Origin: Clostridium sp. CAG:1024
GTDB taxonomy: Bacteria > Bacillota > Clostridia > Christensenellales > CAG-138
Length of the DNA: 16,477 nt
Assembly: GCA_000432015.1 (NCBI GenBank)
Contig: HF985369.1
Location: 1 to 16,477, forward strand
Direction of reading: 5' to 3'
Below the pieces are notes generated by a model, which saw only the letters and a program-made list of their open reading frames with translations, was not told where the DNA came from and searched no databases. The position numbers were made by a program, and so were the translations under genes. Of the stretch, positions 7,145 to 14,111 are shown in pieces (positions within the stretch are counted from its first letter, which is position 1; each line of letters starts with the position of its first letter).

Positions 7145-8407
7145 ATGATCATGGAACGAACCATGGGAAACGGGATCCGCGTGATGATGGAGCCGATGCA
7201 GGGCGTGCGCTCGGTCGCGCTGGGCGTGTGGGTCAACGCGGGTTCCGTGCGTGAATCGAAAGCGGAGGCGGGCGCGTCGCACTTTATCGAGCACATGGTG
7301 TTCAAGGGGACGGAACGCCGCAGCGCTGCGGACATTGCCGCGGAGATGGACAATGTGGGCGGAACGCTGAATGCGTTCACCTCAAAGGAATGCACCTGCT
7401 TTTATGCAAAGGTGCTGGACGAGCATCTGCCCATCGCGGCCGATGTGCTCGCAGATCTTGTGTTCCACAGCACATTCGACGCCGAAGAACTGGAGAAAGA
7501 GCGCCGCGTCGTGCTGGAGGAGATCCTCATGACCGAGGACAGCCCGGAGGATGTTTCTGCGGAGACGGCAGGCGCGCTGTTCTTCCAAGGCGATCCGTTG
7601 GCGTTTCCCATCCTCGGCACAAAGGAGAGCATCGGCGCGATGCCGCGCGAGACGCTGCTTTCCTATAAGCAGGCGCATTATGTGCCGAAAAATATTGTCA
7701 TCGCCTGCGCGGGCAGCTTTTCGCCGGACAAGCTGATGGAGCTGCTCGAACGGCATTTCAGCATTCCGGAGAGCCCGCTTTCGGCCGGCCCCTTTGTGCA
7801 GGGATACCCGGGCGGCCGCAGGGTACAGTTTGTGAAAAAGGATATTGAGCAGATCCATCTGACACTTGCGCTTCCGGGGTTTGCGCGCGACAGCGAGGGA
7901 CAGTATCCGCTTGCGGTGCTTTCCAATATCATCGGCGGCAGCATGAGCTCGCGTCTTTTCCAGCGGATCCGGGAGGAACGCGGACTTGCATATACGGTGT
8001 ATTCCTATCCGCTGTTCTACGCCAATACCGGCGCCTTTGCACTCTATGCCGGCACAGGCGAGCAGCAGGCGGCGGAGGTCGTGCGTCTCATGCGGAAGGA
8101 GCTTGCCGAGATCCGCGAAAACGGCGTAACGGAGGAAGAATTCCTGCGCTGCCGCGAACAGCTCAAGGGCAGTTATCTGCTCTCGATGGAATCGAGCAAC
8201 GCACACATGAGCGCGCTCGGTAAGGTTGCCTTGTTACAAAATCGTGAATATAATGAGGCAGAGACCATTCGACGGATCGAATGTGTTACAATGGAAGATA
8301 TTCAAAGAATACTGCCGACCGTCCTCGATGAAAGCAACCTTTCGGCGGCGTTTGTGGGGCGGGTCGAGCGGCAGCGCACGGCGATCGAAGCGGCGCTGGA
8401 AGAATAA
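7145..8407 (+). CDS. M16 family zinc metallopeptidase (MlpA/YmxG type)
   Basis: A 420-residue single-unit M16B peptidase like B. subtilis MlpA, which is also encoded next to pnp and ylxY. The inverted zinc motif HFIEH is at residues 46-50 (His46, Glu49 base, His50). The conserved MDNVGGTLNAFTSKE strand follows, and the helix EKERRVVLEEILMTEDSPED carries the expected third zinc-ligand Glu. The C-terminal M16_C domain is visible as QIHLTLALPGF, SNIIGGSMSSRLFQRIREERGLAYTVYSYP and ADIGRFALYAGT-like sequence, including the Arg/Tyr pair typical of the family. No signal peptide is seen, so it is cytoplasmic. ATG 7145 has AGGAG at 7133-7137, 7 nt away and overlapping the preceding stop; the earlier ATG 7115 would overlap ylxY. 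The substrate is unknown, probably unfolded peptides. Confidence 0.94.
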   Translation: MIMERTMGNGIRVMMEPMQGVRSVALGVWVNAGSVRESKAEAGASHFIEHMVFKGTERRSAADIAAEMDNVGGTLNAFTSKECTCFYAKVLDEHLPIAADVLADLVFHSTFDAEELEKERRVVLEEILMTEDSPEDVSAETAGALFFQGDPLAFPILGTKESIGAMPRETLLSYKQAHYVPKNIVIACAGSFSPDKLMELLERHFSIPESPLSAGPFVQGYPGGRRVQFVKKDIEQIHLTLALPGFARDSEGQYPLAVLSNIIGGSMSSRLFQRIREERGLAYTVYSYPLFYANTGAFALYAGTGEQQAAEVVRLMRKELAEIRENGVTEEEFLRCREQLKGSYLLSMESSNAHMSALGKVALLQNREYNEAETIRRIECVTMEDIQRILPTVLDESNLSAAFVGRVERQRTAIEAALEE

Positions 8408-8443
8408 CGGATTGAACGAGGACAGGGCAGGGGGAACCGCAGG

Positions 8444-8809
8444 ATGGACAAGCTGGAAACGATCTTCACCATGCAGGAAGCGCTGAACCGGGATATTGCA
8501 GAGCGCAGGGATCTGCACTTTACGAAACAGGAGTGGATCCAAAAGAATATTCTTGCGACAGTCTCCGAGCTTGCCGAGGTGCTGGACGAAGCGCAGTTCA
8601 AGTGGTGGAAGAACGAAAAGCCCATCGATGAGCGAAAGCTCAAGGAGGAGCTTGTGGACGTGCTGCACTTTTTCGTGAGCATGTGTCTGCACAGCGGCAT
8701 GGACGCGGACGAGCTGTTCCGAATGTACTGCGAGAAAAACAAAGAAAACTTTGACCGCCAGTACGGACGTTCCGAGAAAAAGGGATATGAGGTCGAACAG
8801 CATGGCTAA
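8444..8809 (+). CDS. All-alpha dUTPase-like (dUTPase_2 / MazG superfamily) nucleotide pyrophosphohydrolase
   Basis: A 121-residue all-helical protein resembling the Bacillota dimeric dUTP diphosphatases, which hydrolyse dUTP to dUMP and pyrophosphate and so limit uracil in DNA. The E-x-x-E / E-x-x-D metal motif is visible as SELAEV (Glu42, Glu45) and EELVDVLHF (Glu69, Asp72). Between them lies the aromatic FKWWK (52-56), typical of the uracil/deoxyribose pocket region in this group. The opening LETIFTMQEALNRDI also matches. It is shorter than the usual ~160 residues, lacking part of the C-terminal region, so substrate preference could differ (dUTP, dCTP or other NTPs). It lies 36 bp after the M16 gene; a G-rich stretch upstream serves as a poor ribosome binding site. 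Its stop overlaps the next gene by 8 bp. Confidence 0.82.
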   Translation: MDKLETIFTMQEALNRDIAERRDLHFTKQEWIQKNILATVSELAEVLDEAQFKWWKNEKPIDERKLKEELVDVLHFFVSMCLHSGMDADELFRMYCEKNKENFDRQYGRSEKKGYEVEQHG

Positions 8810-10019
8810 GCGGCGCAGACGGGTCAACGCTCGGTTCTTCCTTATCCTCGGCGGGCTCGCGGTGTTGCTGCTCATCGTTACGATCGTCGTTCTGTCGGGC
8901 GGCGGCGGCGATACGATCGAATTCGGCAGCGTCGAGACCTCGATCCAGTCGGCCGGCGTCATTATTCGCGACGAGACAATCGTTTCCACGGAAAAATACG
9001 AGAAGATCAACTTCAATGTCATCGAAGGGCAAGCGGTGGCGGATCAGACGCTGATCGCGACCGTATTCAAGCGCGGTTATCAGGACGAGTCCATGATCGC
9101 GCTGCTGAATCTGCAAAAGGAGATTTTGAGTTATCAGCGCCGCAAGCTGACCGGAAGCGATCCGACGCTCGAAGATCTGGATACGCGGATCACGGCCGTA
9201 GAGGCGCTCGTGCGCGATACGGCGCGCGGCGACAGCGACCAGGATGTGCTGACGCTCGAACAGCAGCTGAAATCGCTGCAATCCGAGCGGATTGCCTATC
9301 TGCGCGGCGCGGTCTCGCCGGATTCCCAGCTCCAATCTCTGTACAATCAGCTCCAGGATCAGGAAAACTCCATGAAGAACTGGACGCGTGATATTGTGAA
9401 CACTGCCGGAAACGGCATCGTGAGCTTCTATTTTGACGGCTATGAGCAGGTGCTCAGCAGCACGAAGCTCAATACCATCAATGTTTCACTGATTTCGAGC
9501 CTCGTGCGCGGCAACAATACGACAAGCACGACGGAGAGCTCAAGCGAGCAGATGCTCTACCGGCTCATCTCGCCGAATCATTGGTATTTCGCCTTTACGA
9601 CAAAGATCGATTCGCCCATGCGCTTGTGCGCGGGCGAGGAGTATTACGTCACGTTCGACGACTATTCCGACGCGATCTATCTGGCGACTGCACGCGAGCC
9701 GATCGTGTTCCAAAAGTCGGATGCGGAATCGACCGCAACCGAAGGTGTTGTGAACATTCTTGAGTTCAACGTGGACATCGGGAGTTTTCTCGGTATCCGC
9801 ATGGTGAACGCAACGGTCAGCAAAGCGGCGCAGGGGCTCATGGTGGACGCGGAAATGGTCGGCACGAAGGACGGCATTCCCTGCGTGTACGTCGAAAGCG
9901 GAACATCGGTGTCTCGCGTGCAGGTGGATGTGCTTGCGATGGACGAAAAATCCGCCGTCATTTGCCCGCGCAACGAAAACGAAGCGCTCGTTTCCGGGCA
10001 GAAGCTGGTGCGGCCATGA
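8802..10019 (+). CDS. HlyD-like membrane-anchored periplasmic-adaptor family protein
   Basis: A 405-residue protein with a basic N-terminus (MAKRRRRVNARF), one membrane helix at about 12-31 and a large extracellular part. The first beta segment (SAGVIIRDETIVSTEKYEKINFNVIEGQAV) resembles the biotinyl-lipoyl-like half-motif of HlyD adaptors. A coiled-coil region of about 90-200 (LQKEILSYQRRKL, LTLEQQLKSLQSERIAYL) follows, then a beta-rich part containing NGIVSFYFDGYE. Genes of this kind commonly precede yggS-sepF in Clostridia and are annotated as HlyD family; no ABC transporter partner is encoded here, so the name does not prove export. A role in the division-site envelope is suggested only by context. 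ATG 8802 has GAGGT at 8789-8793, 8 nt away, and overlaps the dUTPase-like gene by 8 bp; the in-frame ATGs at 8751 and 8787 lack this support. Confidence 0.78.
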   Translation: MAKRRRRVNARFFLILGGLAVLLLIVTIVVLSGGGGDTIEFGSVETSIQSAGVIIRDETIVSTEKYEKINFNVIEGQAVADQTLIATVFKRGYQDESMIALLNLQKEILSYQRRKLTGSDPTLEDLDTRITAVEALVRDTARGDSDQDVLTLEQQLKSLQSERIAYLRGAVSPDSQLQSLYNQLQDQENSMKNWTRDIVNTAGNGIVSFYFDGYEQVLSSTKLNTINVSLISSLVRGNNTTSTTESSSEQMLYRLISPNHWYFAFTTKIDSPMRLCAGEEYYVTFDDYSDAIYLATAREPIVFQKSDAESTATEGVVNILEFNVDIGSFLGIRMVNATVSKAAQGLMVDAEMVGTKDGIPCVYVESGTSVSRVQVDVLAMDEKSAVICPRNENEALVSGQKLVRP

Positions 10020-10708
10020 GCGGGATTGGGGAAAACGTCGCCGCTGTCCGCGCGGGCATTGCGGCCGCATGTGAGAAAGCGGGCAGAGATCCTTCGGACG
10101 TGCTCCTGCTTGGCGTAACGAAGTATGTGGACACGGAGCGCATCGGGGAAGCACTGGACGCGGGCATAACCGCAGTCGGCGAGAACCATGCGCAGGAATT
10201 GCGCGAAAAGCTAACTTTTTTTGAACAGCGCAAATGCGACGTTCATTTTATTGGACAACTGCAAACGAATAAGATAAAATATGTCTGCGGTTCTGCACGC
10301 CTGATCCATTCGGTGGACAGACTTCCGCTCGCGGAGCAGATCAGCGCGCGGGCGGCTCGGCTCGGGATCACGCAGGAGATCCTCCTGCAGGTCAACATCG
10401 GCGCAGAATCGCAAAAGGGAGGCATATCGAGGGACGAGACGCTCTCCCTGCTGGAATCGGTCGCTGCGCTACCCGCGCTTTGCATTGAGGGGCTGATGTG
10501 CGTTCCTCCCGCAATGGAGGAGGAACGGGTTCGCCCTTATTTTGCTGCAATGCGCAAGCTGTTATTCGCAGCAAAAAACGCGTTTCCGGAACTGCCGCTT
10601 TCGACGCTCTCCATGGGCATGTCGCACGATTATCGCACGGCTGTGGAAGAGGGAGCGACGATCGTGCGCGTCGGAAGCGCCATCTTTGGCGCAAGAGATC
10701 GCCTTTGA
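10016..10708 (+). CDS. YggS/YlmE family pyridoxal phosphate homeostasis protein
   Basis: A 230-residue PLP-binding protein of the COG0325 family, a single TIM-barrel domain like the N-terminal domain of alanine racemase but without known catalysis. It binds and buffers pyridoxal 5'-phosphate and affects amino acid metabolism. Key residues are Lys36 in LLGVTKYVD (Schiff base to PLP), GENHAQE (60s), HFIGQLQTNK, the LQVNIG strand, and the phosphate-binding SMGMSHDY and VRVGSAIFG near the end. ATG 10016 overlaps the previous TGA in an ATGA arrangement. Upstream in-frame starts inside the HlyD-like gene are rejected because the family N-terminus begins here. The position before sepF matches ylmE-sepF in Bacillus. 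Confidence 0.94.
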   Translation: MSGIGENVAAVRAGIAAACEKAGRDPSDVLLLGVTKYVDTERIGEALDAGITAVGENHAQELREKLTFFEQRKCDVHFIGQLQTNKIKYVCGSARLIHSVDRLPLAEQISARAARLGITQEILLQVNIGAESQKGGISRDETLSLLESVAALPALCIEGLMCVPPAMEEERVRPYFAAMRKLLFAAKNAFPELPLSTLSMGMSHDYRTAVEEGATIVRVGSAIFGARDRL

Positions 10709-10766
10709 GCGATGTGCGCCGCCCAGATTTGTTTGAATAGTTTTCGCGTAGTTCGGAGGAAAAGGA

Positions 10767-11288
10767 ATGGCCAGCCTGTACAACAAATTTCTCGACTTTA
10801 TCGGCATCGAAGAAACCGATGACATGGAGGACGAGGGATATTACCGTGACGAGCCCGCGGATCGGTACGACCGTGACCGTGACCGTGATCGGGATAGAGA
10901 TCGTGACCGCGACAGAGACCAGGATCGCGATAATGTCGTGAACTTTGGCAGCCGTTCTTCCGGCAGACGCGATCGCGGGCAGTCGGCCCAAAACAGCGCC
11001 GGCGGGCTGCCGATCTCCGGCGGCATGAAGATGATCGTGTATCATCCCGTCAGCTATGAAGATACGCAGAACATCATCGATAATCTCAAGAACCGCAAGC
11101 CCGTTATCGTGAATATGGAAGAACTTGAAATGGAAACGGCGCAGCGAATCCTCGATTTTTTGTCCGGCGCGGTGTATGCATTGAACGGAACGATGTGCAA
11201 GATTTCGCGCGGTATTTTTGTTGTCGCGCCGAACAATTACGACGTTGTAGGCAACGGCGACGAGGACTACGACGAAGATAACAGATGA
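10767..11288 (+). CDS. sepF: Cell division protein SepF with Asp-Arg repeat linker
   Basis: SepF tethers FtsZ polymers to the membrane and forms rings at the division septum. The 173-residue protein has the N-terminal amphipathic membrane helix (MASLYNKFLDFIGI), a disordered linker and the compact SepF domain (about 87-165: MKMIVYHPVSYEDTQNIID, VIVNMEELEMETAQRILDFLSGA, KISRGIFVVAPNNYDV). A short acidic tail follows. The linker is unusual: residues 35-55 are almost pure alternating Asp-Arg, followed by an Arg/Ser/Gln-rich stretch to about 80. GGAGG at 10755-10759 lies 7 nt before the ATG. A gap of 58 bp separates it from yggS, in which I see no convincing promoter. The gene is about 20 residues longer than B. 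subtilis SepF, all in the linker. Confidence 0.96.
   Translation: MASLYNKFLDFIGIEETDDMEDEGYYRDEPADRYDRDRDRDRDRDRDRDRDQDRDNVVNFGSRSSGRRDRGQSAQNSAGGLPISGGMKMIVYHPVSYEDTQNIIDNLKNRKPVIVNMEELEMETAQRILDFLSGAVYALNGTMCKISRGIFVVAPNNYDVVGNGDEDYDEDNR
10869..10931 (+). repeat. Asp-Arg dipeptide repeat encoded within sepF
   Basis: Twenty-one codons encode alternating Asp and Arg (one Gln replaces an Arg near the end). Only the first 18 bp are an identical DNA repeat (GACCGT three times). After that the codons vary freely (Arg as CGT, CGG, AGA, CGC; Asp as GAC and GAT). Synonymous divergence with a constant amino-acid pattern suggests the charge pattern is kept at protein level rather than being a fresh slippage product. 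Confidence 0.85.
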
Positions 11289-11320
11289 AGCAGGACCGCG
11301 CGGACGCGCGGAACGCGACG

Positions 11321-11353
11321 GGGCACATCAACAACTGGTGTGCTCATTTTTAT
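11321..11353 (+). terminator. Terminator-like hairpin just upstream of divIVA
   Basis: GGGCACATCA at 11321-11330 pairs with TGGTGTGCTC at 11336-11345 (10 bp, two G-U wobbles) around the loop ACAAC. ATTTTTAT follows at 11346-11353. The divIVA ribosome binding site AGGAG starts at 11355, so there is no room for a promoter between terminator and gene. It may be a leaky terminator or an attenuator tuning divIVA against sepF. GC-rich self-complementary sequence (CCGCGCGG and CGCGCGG around 11297-11311) lies upstream and could compete in folding. Confidence 0.65.
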
Positions 11354-11364
11354 AAGGAGCGGCT

Positions 11365-12168
11365 ATGATCAAGATCGACGACATCATCAACGCAGAGTTT
11401 TCGAGAAGCTTCATGGGATACGACATGAAGGAGGTCGATTCGTTTCTCGATGCGGTCATCGAGCAGATGGAGAGCAATGAAAAAGAGCGCAGGGAAATGC
11501 TGACGGCGCTTGAGTACCTGCTGCATGAGATCGAGCAGTATGAACAGCTGACGGCGGACGGGGAACGGACGGACGGAAGCGGACGGTACGCGTCAAAGCG
11601 GGAAACGCAGAGAGCCGCCGAGCTGCTCAGGATTGCGCAGGAAACGGAGAGCCCCGCGGCACAGAGCCGATCGGAGACTGCCGGGGCAGAAGCCCCCGGC
11701 GCTGCAAGAGTGCTGAAAGGAACGCCGCGCGCGGGGAGACAGCGGACGATGCATGTGCGGCCGGAGCCGGAGAATGCGGCGGCGATGCCGGACGAGCCGG
11801 CGCAGACTGCGGACGGGGAAGAGATACCGACCTATACCTTTGCGGGACTATTTGCGGACGCGGCGGAGGAACAGGAGGACGAAGGGATTTTTGTAGCGGA
11901 AGAATACGAGATCGACGAAGCGTCGCCGGAGTCGCAGGAGCCTTCAAAAACGGAGCAGCCGGAGGAAATGCCGTCCGCAAACGATACGGAGACGGAAGAG
12001 GAAGCCGCTTTTGTGCCGCGCGTCTCGGAGATTCTGCGCACTGCAGCGGAGGAGCGCGCGGAAGCAGAACGTTCGGAAGGAGACGGCGAACGGACGCAGC
12101 AACTTGAAATTTTGGGAACGGAAACGGCAGACGCAGAGAAGCCGGCGGCAGAAACACAGCAGATATGA
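11365..12168 (+). CDS. DivIVA-domain protein with long acidic low-complexity tail
   Basis: The first ~65 residues match the DivIVA N-terminal module: INAEFSRSFMGYDMKEVDSFLDAVIEQMESNEKERREM, followed by a short coiled coil. DivIVA proteins sense negatively curved membrane at poles and septa and recruit partners. Here the Phe-Arg pair of the membrane-inserting loop is Phe16-Met17, so the Arg is missing. From about residue 70 to 267 the protein is rich in Glu, Ala, Pro and Thr, with little predicted structure and no second conserved coiled-coil domain. This differs from typical DivIVA (about 160 residues, mostly coiled coil). AGGAG at 11355-11359 lies 5 nt before the ATG. It follows sepF with only a hairpin between, and its TGA overlaps the next ATG. 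The product could be a DivIVA/GpsB-type scaffold; the exact type is uncertain. Confidence 0.85.
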   Translation: MIKIDDIINAEFSRSFMGYDMKEVDSFLDAVIEQMESNEKERREMLTALEYLLHEIEQYEQLTADGERTDGSGRYASKRETQRAAELLRIAQETESPAAQSRSETAGAEAPGAARVLKGTPRAGRQRTMHVRPEPENAAAMPDEPAQTADGEEIPTYTFAGLFADAAEEQEDEGIFVAEEYEIDEASPESQEPSKTEQPEEMPSANDTETEEEAAFVPRVSEILRTAAEERAEAERSEGDGERTQQLEILGTETADAEKPAAETQQI

Positions 12169-14051
12169 AAGAAAAACGCAGACCCATTGCTTGGATCCCG
12201 CCGCTTACGGCAGAAGAACTGCACACGCACGGCGTAGAACAGCCGGATTTTGTTTATATTTCGGGCGATGCATATGTCGATCACCCAAGCTTCGGCACGG
12301 CGATCATTGCGCGTGTGCTTCAGGAAGCGGGGTACAGCGTCGGCATTGTTGCGCAGCCGGACTGGCACAGCGTCGAGCCGTTTCGCGCGTTTGGCAGACC
12401 GCGCCTTGCCTTTCTTGTCTCGTCGGGAAACCTCGATTCCATGGTAAACCACTATTCCGTTGCAAAGCATCGCCGCAGAGAGGATGTGTATACGCCCGGC
12501 GGCAAGGCGGGACGACGGCCGGATCGCGCGGTCATCGTGTATGCGAACCGATGCAGGGAAGCGTATGCCGGCGTTCCGATCGTGATCGGCGGACTGGAGG
12601 CCAGTCTCCGACGCTTTGCACACTATGATTATTGGGACGATCGCGTGCGGCACTCCGTATTGTACGATGCGGGCGCGGATCTGCTGCTGTACGGTATGGG
12701 CGAGCGCAGCATTCGGGCGCTTGCGGACGCGCTGGATGCGGGGACGCCGATCCGGGAGATCCGCTCCATTCGCGGCTCATGCTTCCGCGTGAATGCATTG
12801 GATGAGTTGGCCGGGGACTACGTCCGGCTTCCGTCGTACACCGAGGTCGCTTCCGACCGGCGGGCATATGCGCGCGCGTTCATGGCGGAGGCGGGCGAGC
12901 AGGACGCGGTGCGGGGTAAACGCCTCGTGCAGCCGCACGAAAAGGGCTTTCTCGTTGCGAACCCGCCGTCGATCCCGCTGTCACAGGCGGAAATGGACGC
13001 CGTCTATGCACTGCCGTTTACAAGGAAACCGCATCCGAGTTATACGGAGCATATTCCTGCGCTGGACGAAGTCGCATTCTCGGTCACATCGGCGCGCGGC
13101 TGCTTCGGCGGGTGCAGCTTCTGCGCTCTGACGTTTCATCAAGGGCGCGTGATCCAGTCGCGCAGCCACGAATCCATCATCAGCGAGGTAAAGCGTCTGA
13201 CGCATGACCCGGATTATAAGGGATATATCCATGACGTGGGCGGCCCGACGGCGAACTTCCGCCAGCCCGCCTGTAAGAAGCAGCTCACCGCGGGCGTTTG
13301 CCGCGACAGGCAATGCATCGGCTACAAGCCCTGCAAAAACCTTGAGGTCTCACACCGCGACTATGTGGAGCTGCTCCGGAAACTTCGCCGCTTGCCGAAT
13401 GTGAAGAAGGTTTTTGTGCGTTCGGGCGTTCGATATGATTATGTCCTGTATGACAAAGACGAGACGTTCCTGCGCGAGCTTGTCGAGCATCACATCAGCG
13501 GACAGCTCAAGGTCGCGCCGGAGCATGTTTCCGAGCGGGTGCTGTACTATATGAACAAGCCGTCGCACGAGCTGTACGAACGCTTTGAACAGCGCTACCG
13601 TCAGCTGAATCGGCAGGAGGGAAAGGCGCAGTATACCGTGCCGTACCTCATGTCCTCGCATCCCGGCGCGGAGCTTTCGGACGCGGTCGAACTGGCGGAG
13701 TTTCTGAAAGCGCGGGGCCTGCGTCCCCAACAGGTGCAGGACTTTTACCCGACGCCCGGAACGCTTTCCACCTGTATGTACTATACGGGTCTCGATCCGC
13801 GTACCATGCAGAAGGTCTATGTGGCGCGAACCCCGGAGGAGAAGGAGATGCAGCGGGCGCTCATGCAGTATTTTCTTCCCAGAAATGCCGCCATTGTGCG
13901 AAAAGCGCTCAAACGCGCGGGCAGAGAGGATCTCATCGGCACGGAGCGGCATTGCCTCGTGCCGCCGGAGCGCAGGACGCAGCGCCCGGAAGCGCAGACG
14001 CCCGGAAAGCAGAGACACCCGAAGGGCCGGTCTTTACATTCCCGGCATTGA
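12165..14051 (+). CDS. YgiQ family radical SAM protein
   Basis: A 628-residue member of the YgiQ family (UPF0313), radical SAM enzymes of unknown substrate. The family N-terminus is clear (RPIAWIPPLTAEELHTHGVEQPDFVYISGDAYVDHPSFG, read in parts), with a cobalamin-binding-like Rossmann segment (TAIIARVLQEAGYSVGIVAQPDW) but without an obvious base-off cobalamin motif. The radical SAM cluster motif is C313-x3-C317-x2-C320 (ARGCFGGCSFCAL). A second cysteine cluster follows (PACKKQLTAGVCRDRQCIGYKPC), which could hold another iron-sulfur cluster. Later segments VFVRSGVRYDYVL, LKVAPEHVSERVL and QVQDFYPTPGTLSTCMYYTG are family hallmarks. The ATG overlaps the divIVA TGA (ATGA), with no good ribosome binding site. 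The last ~40 residues are a basic, variable tail that contains the -35 box of the next promoter. Confidence 0.94.
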   Translation: MKEKRRPIAWIPPLTAEELHTHGVEQPDFVYISGDAYVDHPSFGTAIIARVLQEAGYSVGIVAQPDWHSVEPFRAFGRPRLAFLVSSGNLDSMVNHYSVAKHRRREDVYTPGGKAGRRPDRAVIVYANRCREAYAGVPIVIGGLEASLRRFAHYDYWDDRVRHSVLYDAGADLLLYGMGERSIRALADALDAGTPIREIRSIRGSCFRVNALDELAGDYVRLPSYTEVASDRRAYARAFMAEAGEQDAVRGKRLVQPHEKGFLVANPPSIPLSQAEMDAVYALPFTRKPHPSYTEHIPALDEVAFSVTSARGCFGGCSFCALTFHQGRVIQSRSHESIISEVKRLTHDPDYKGYIHDVGGPTANFRQPACKKQLTAGVCRDRQCIGYKPCKNLEVSHRDYVELLRKLRRLPNVKKVFVRSGVRYDYVLYDKDETFLRELVEHHISGQLKVAPEHVSERVLYYMNKPSHELYERFEQRYRQLNRQEGKAQYTVPYLMSSHPGAELSDAVELAEFLKARGLRPQQVQDFYPTPGTLSTCMYYTGLDPRTMQKVYVARTPEEKEMQRALMQYFLPRNAAIVRKALKRAGREDLIGTERHCLVPPERRTQRPEAQTPGKQRHPKGRSLHSRH

Positions 14052-14061
14052 TTGGTATAAT
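14033..14061 (+). promoter_or_regulatory. Strong sigma-A type promoter of the asp23 operon
   Basis: TTTACA at 14033-14038 and a consensus TATAAT at 14056-14061 are 17 bp apart, the best promoter in the window. The -35 box lies inside the last codons of the ygiQ-type gene and the -10 box just after its stop. Transcription would start near 14068 and give a leader of about 44 nt. Confidence 0.9.
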
Positions 14062-14080
14062 CATATCGCACCCAAACAGG

Positions 14081-14099
14081 CTTTATCTTAAATATAAAG
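14081..14099 (+). promoter_or_regulatory. Small hairpin touching the asp23 ribosome binding site
   Basis: CTTTAT at 14081-14086 is complementary to ATAAAG at 14094-14099, the latter overlapping the start of the strong ribosome binding site AAAGGAGGG (14096-14104). The stem has five A-T pairs and one G-C, so it would melt easily. A temperature-sensitive effect on asp23 translation is conceivable but speculative. Confidence 0.3.
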
Positions 14100-14111
14100 G
14101 AGGGCGAACCC

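Noticed and set aside
9962..10015. Earlier start for yggS inside the HlyD-like gene
   Set aside because: The additional residues are not family-like, and the ATGA overlap at 10016 gives the normal YggS N-terminus.
10704..10766. Promoter in front of sepF (TTGAGC-like box at 10705)
   Set aside because: No acceptable -10 box lies 16-18 bp downstream, so co-transcription with yggS is more likely.
10869..10931. CRISPR or tandem DNA repeat inside sepF
   Set aside because: There are no spacers, and the repeat is a dipeptide pattern with varied codons inside an intact gene.
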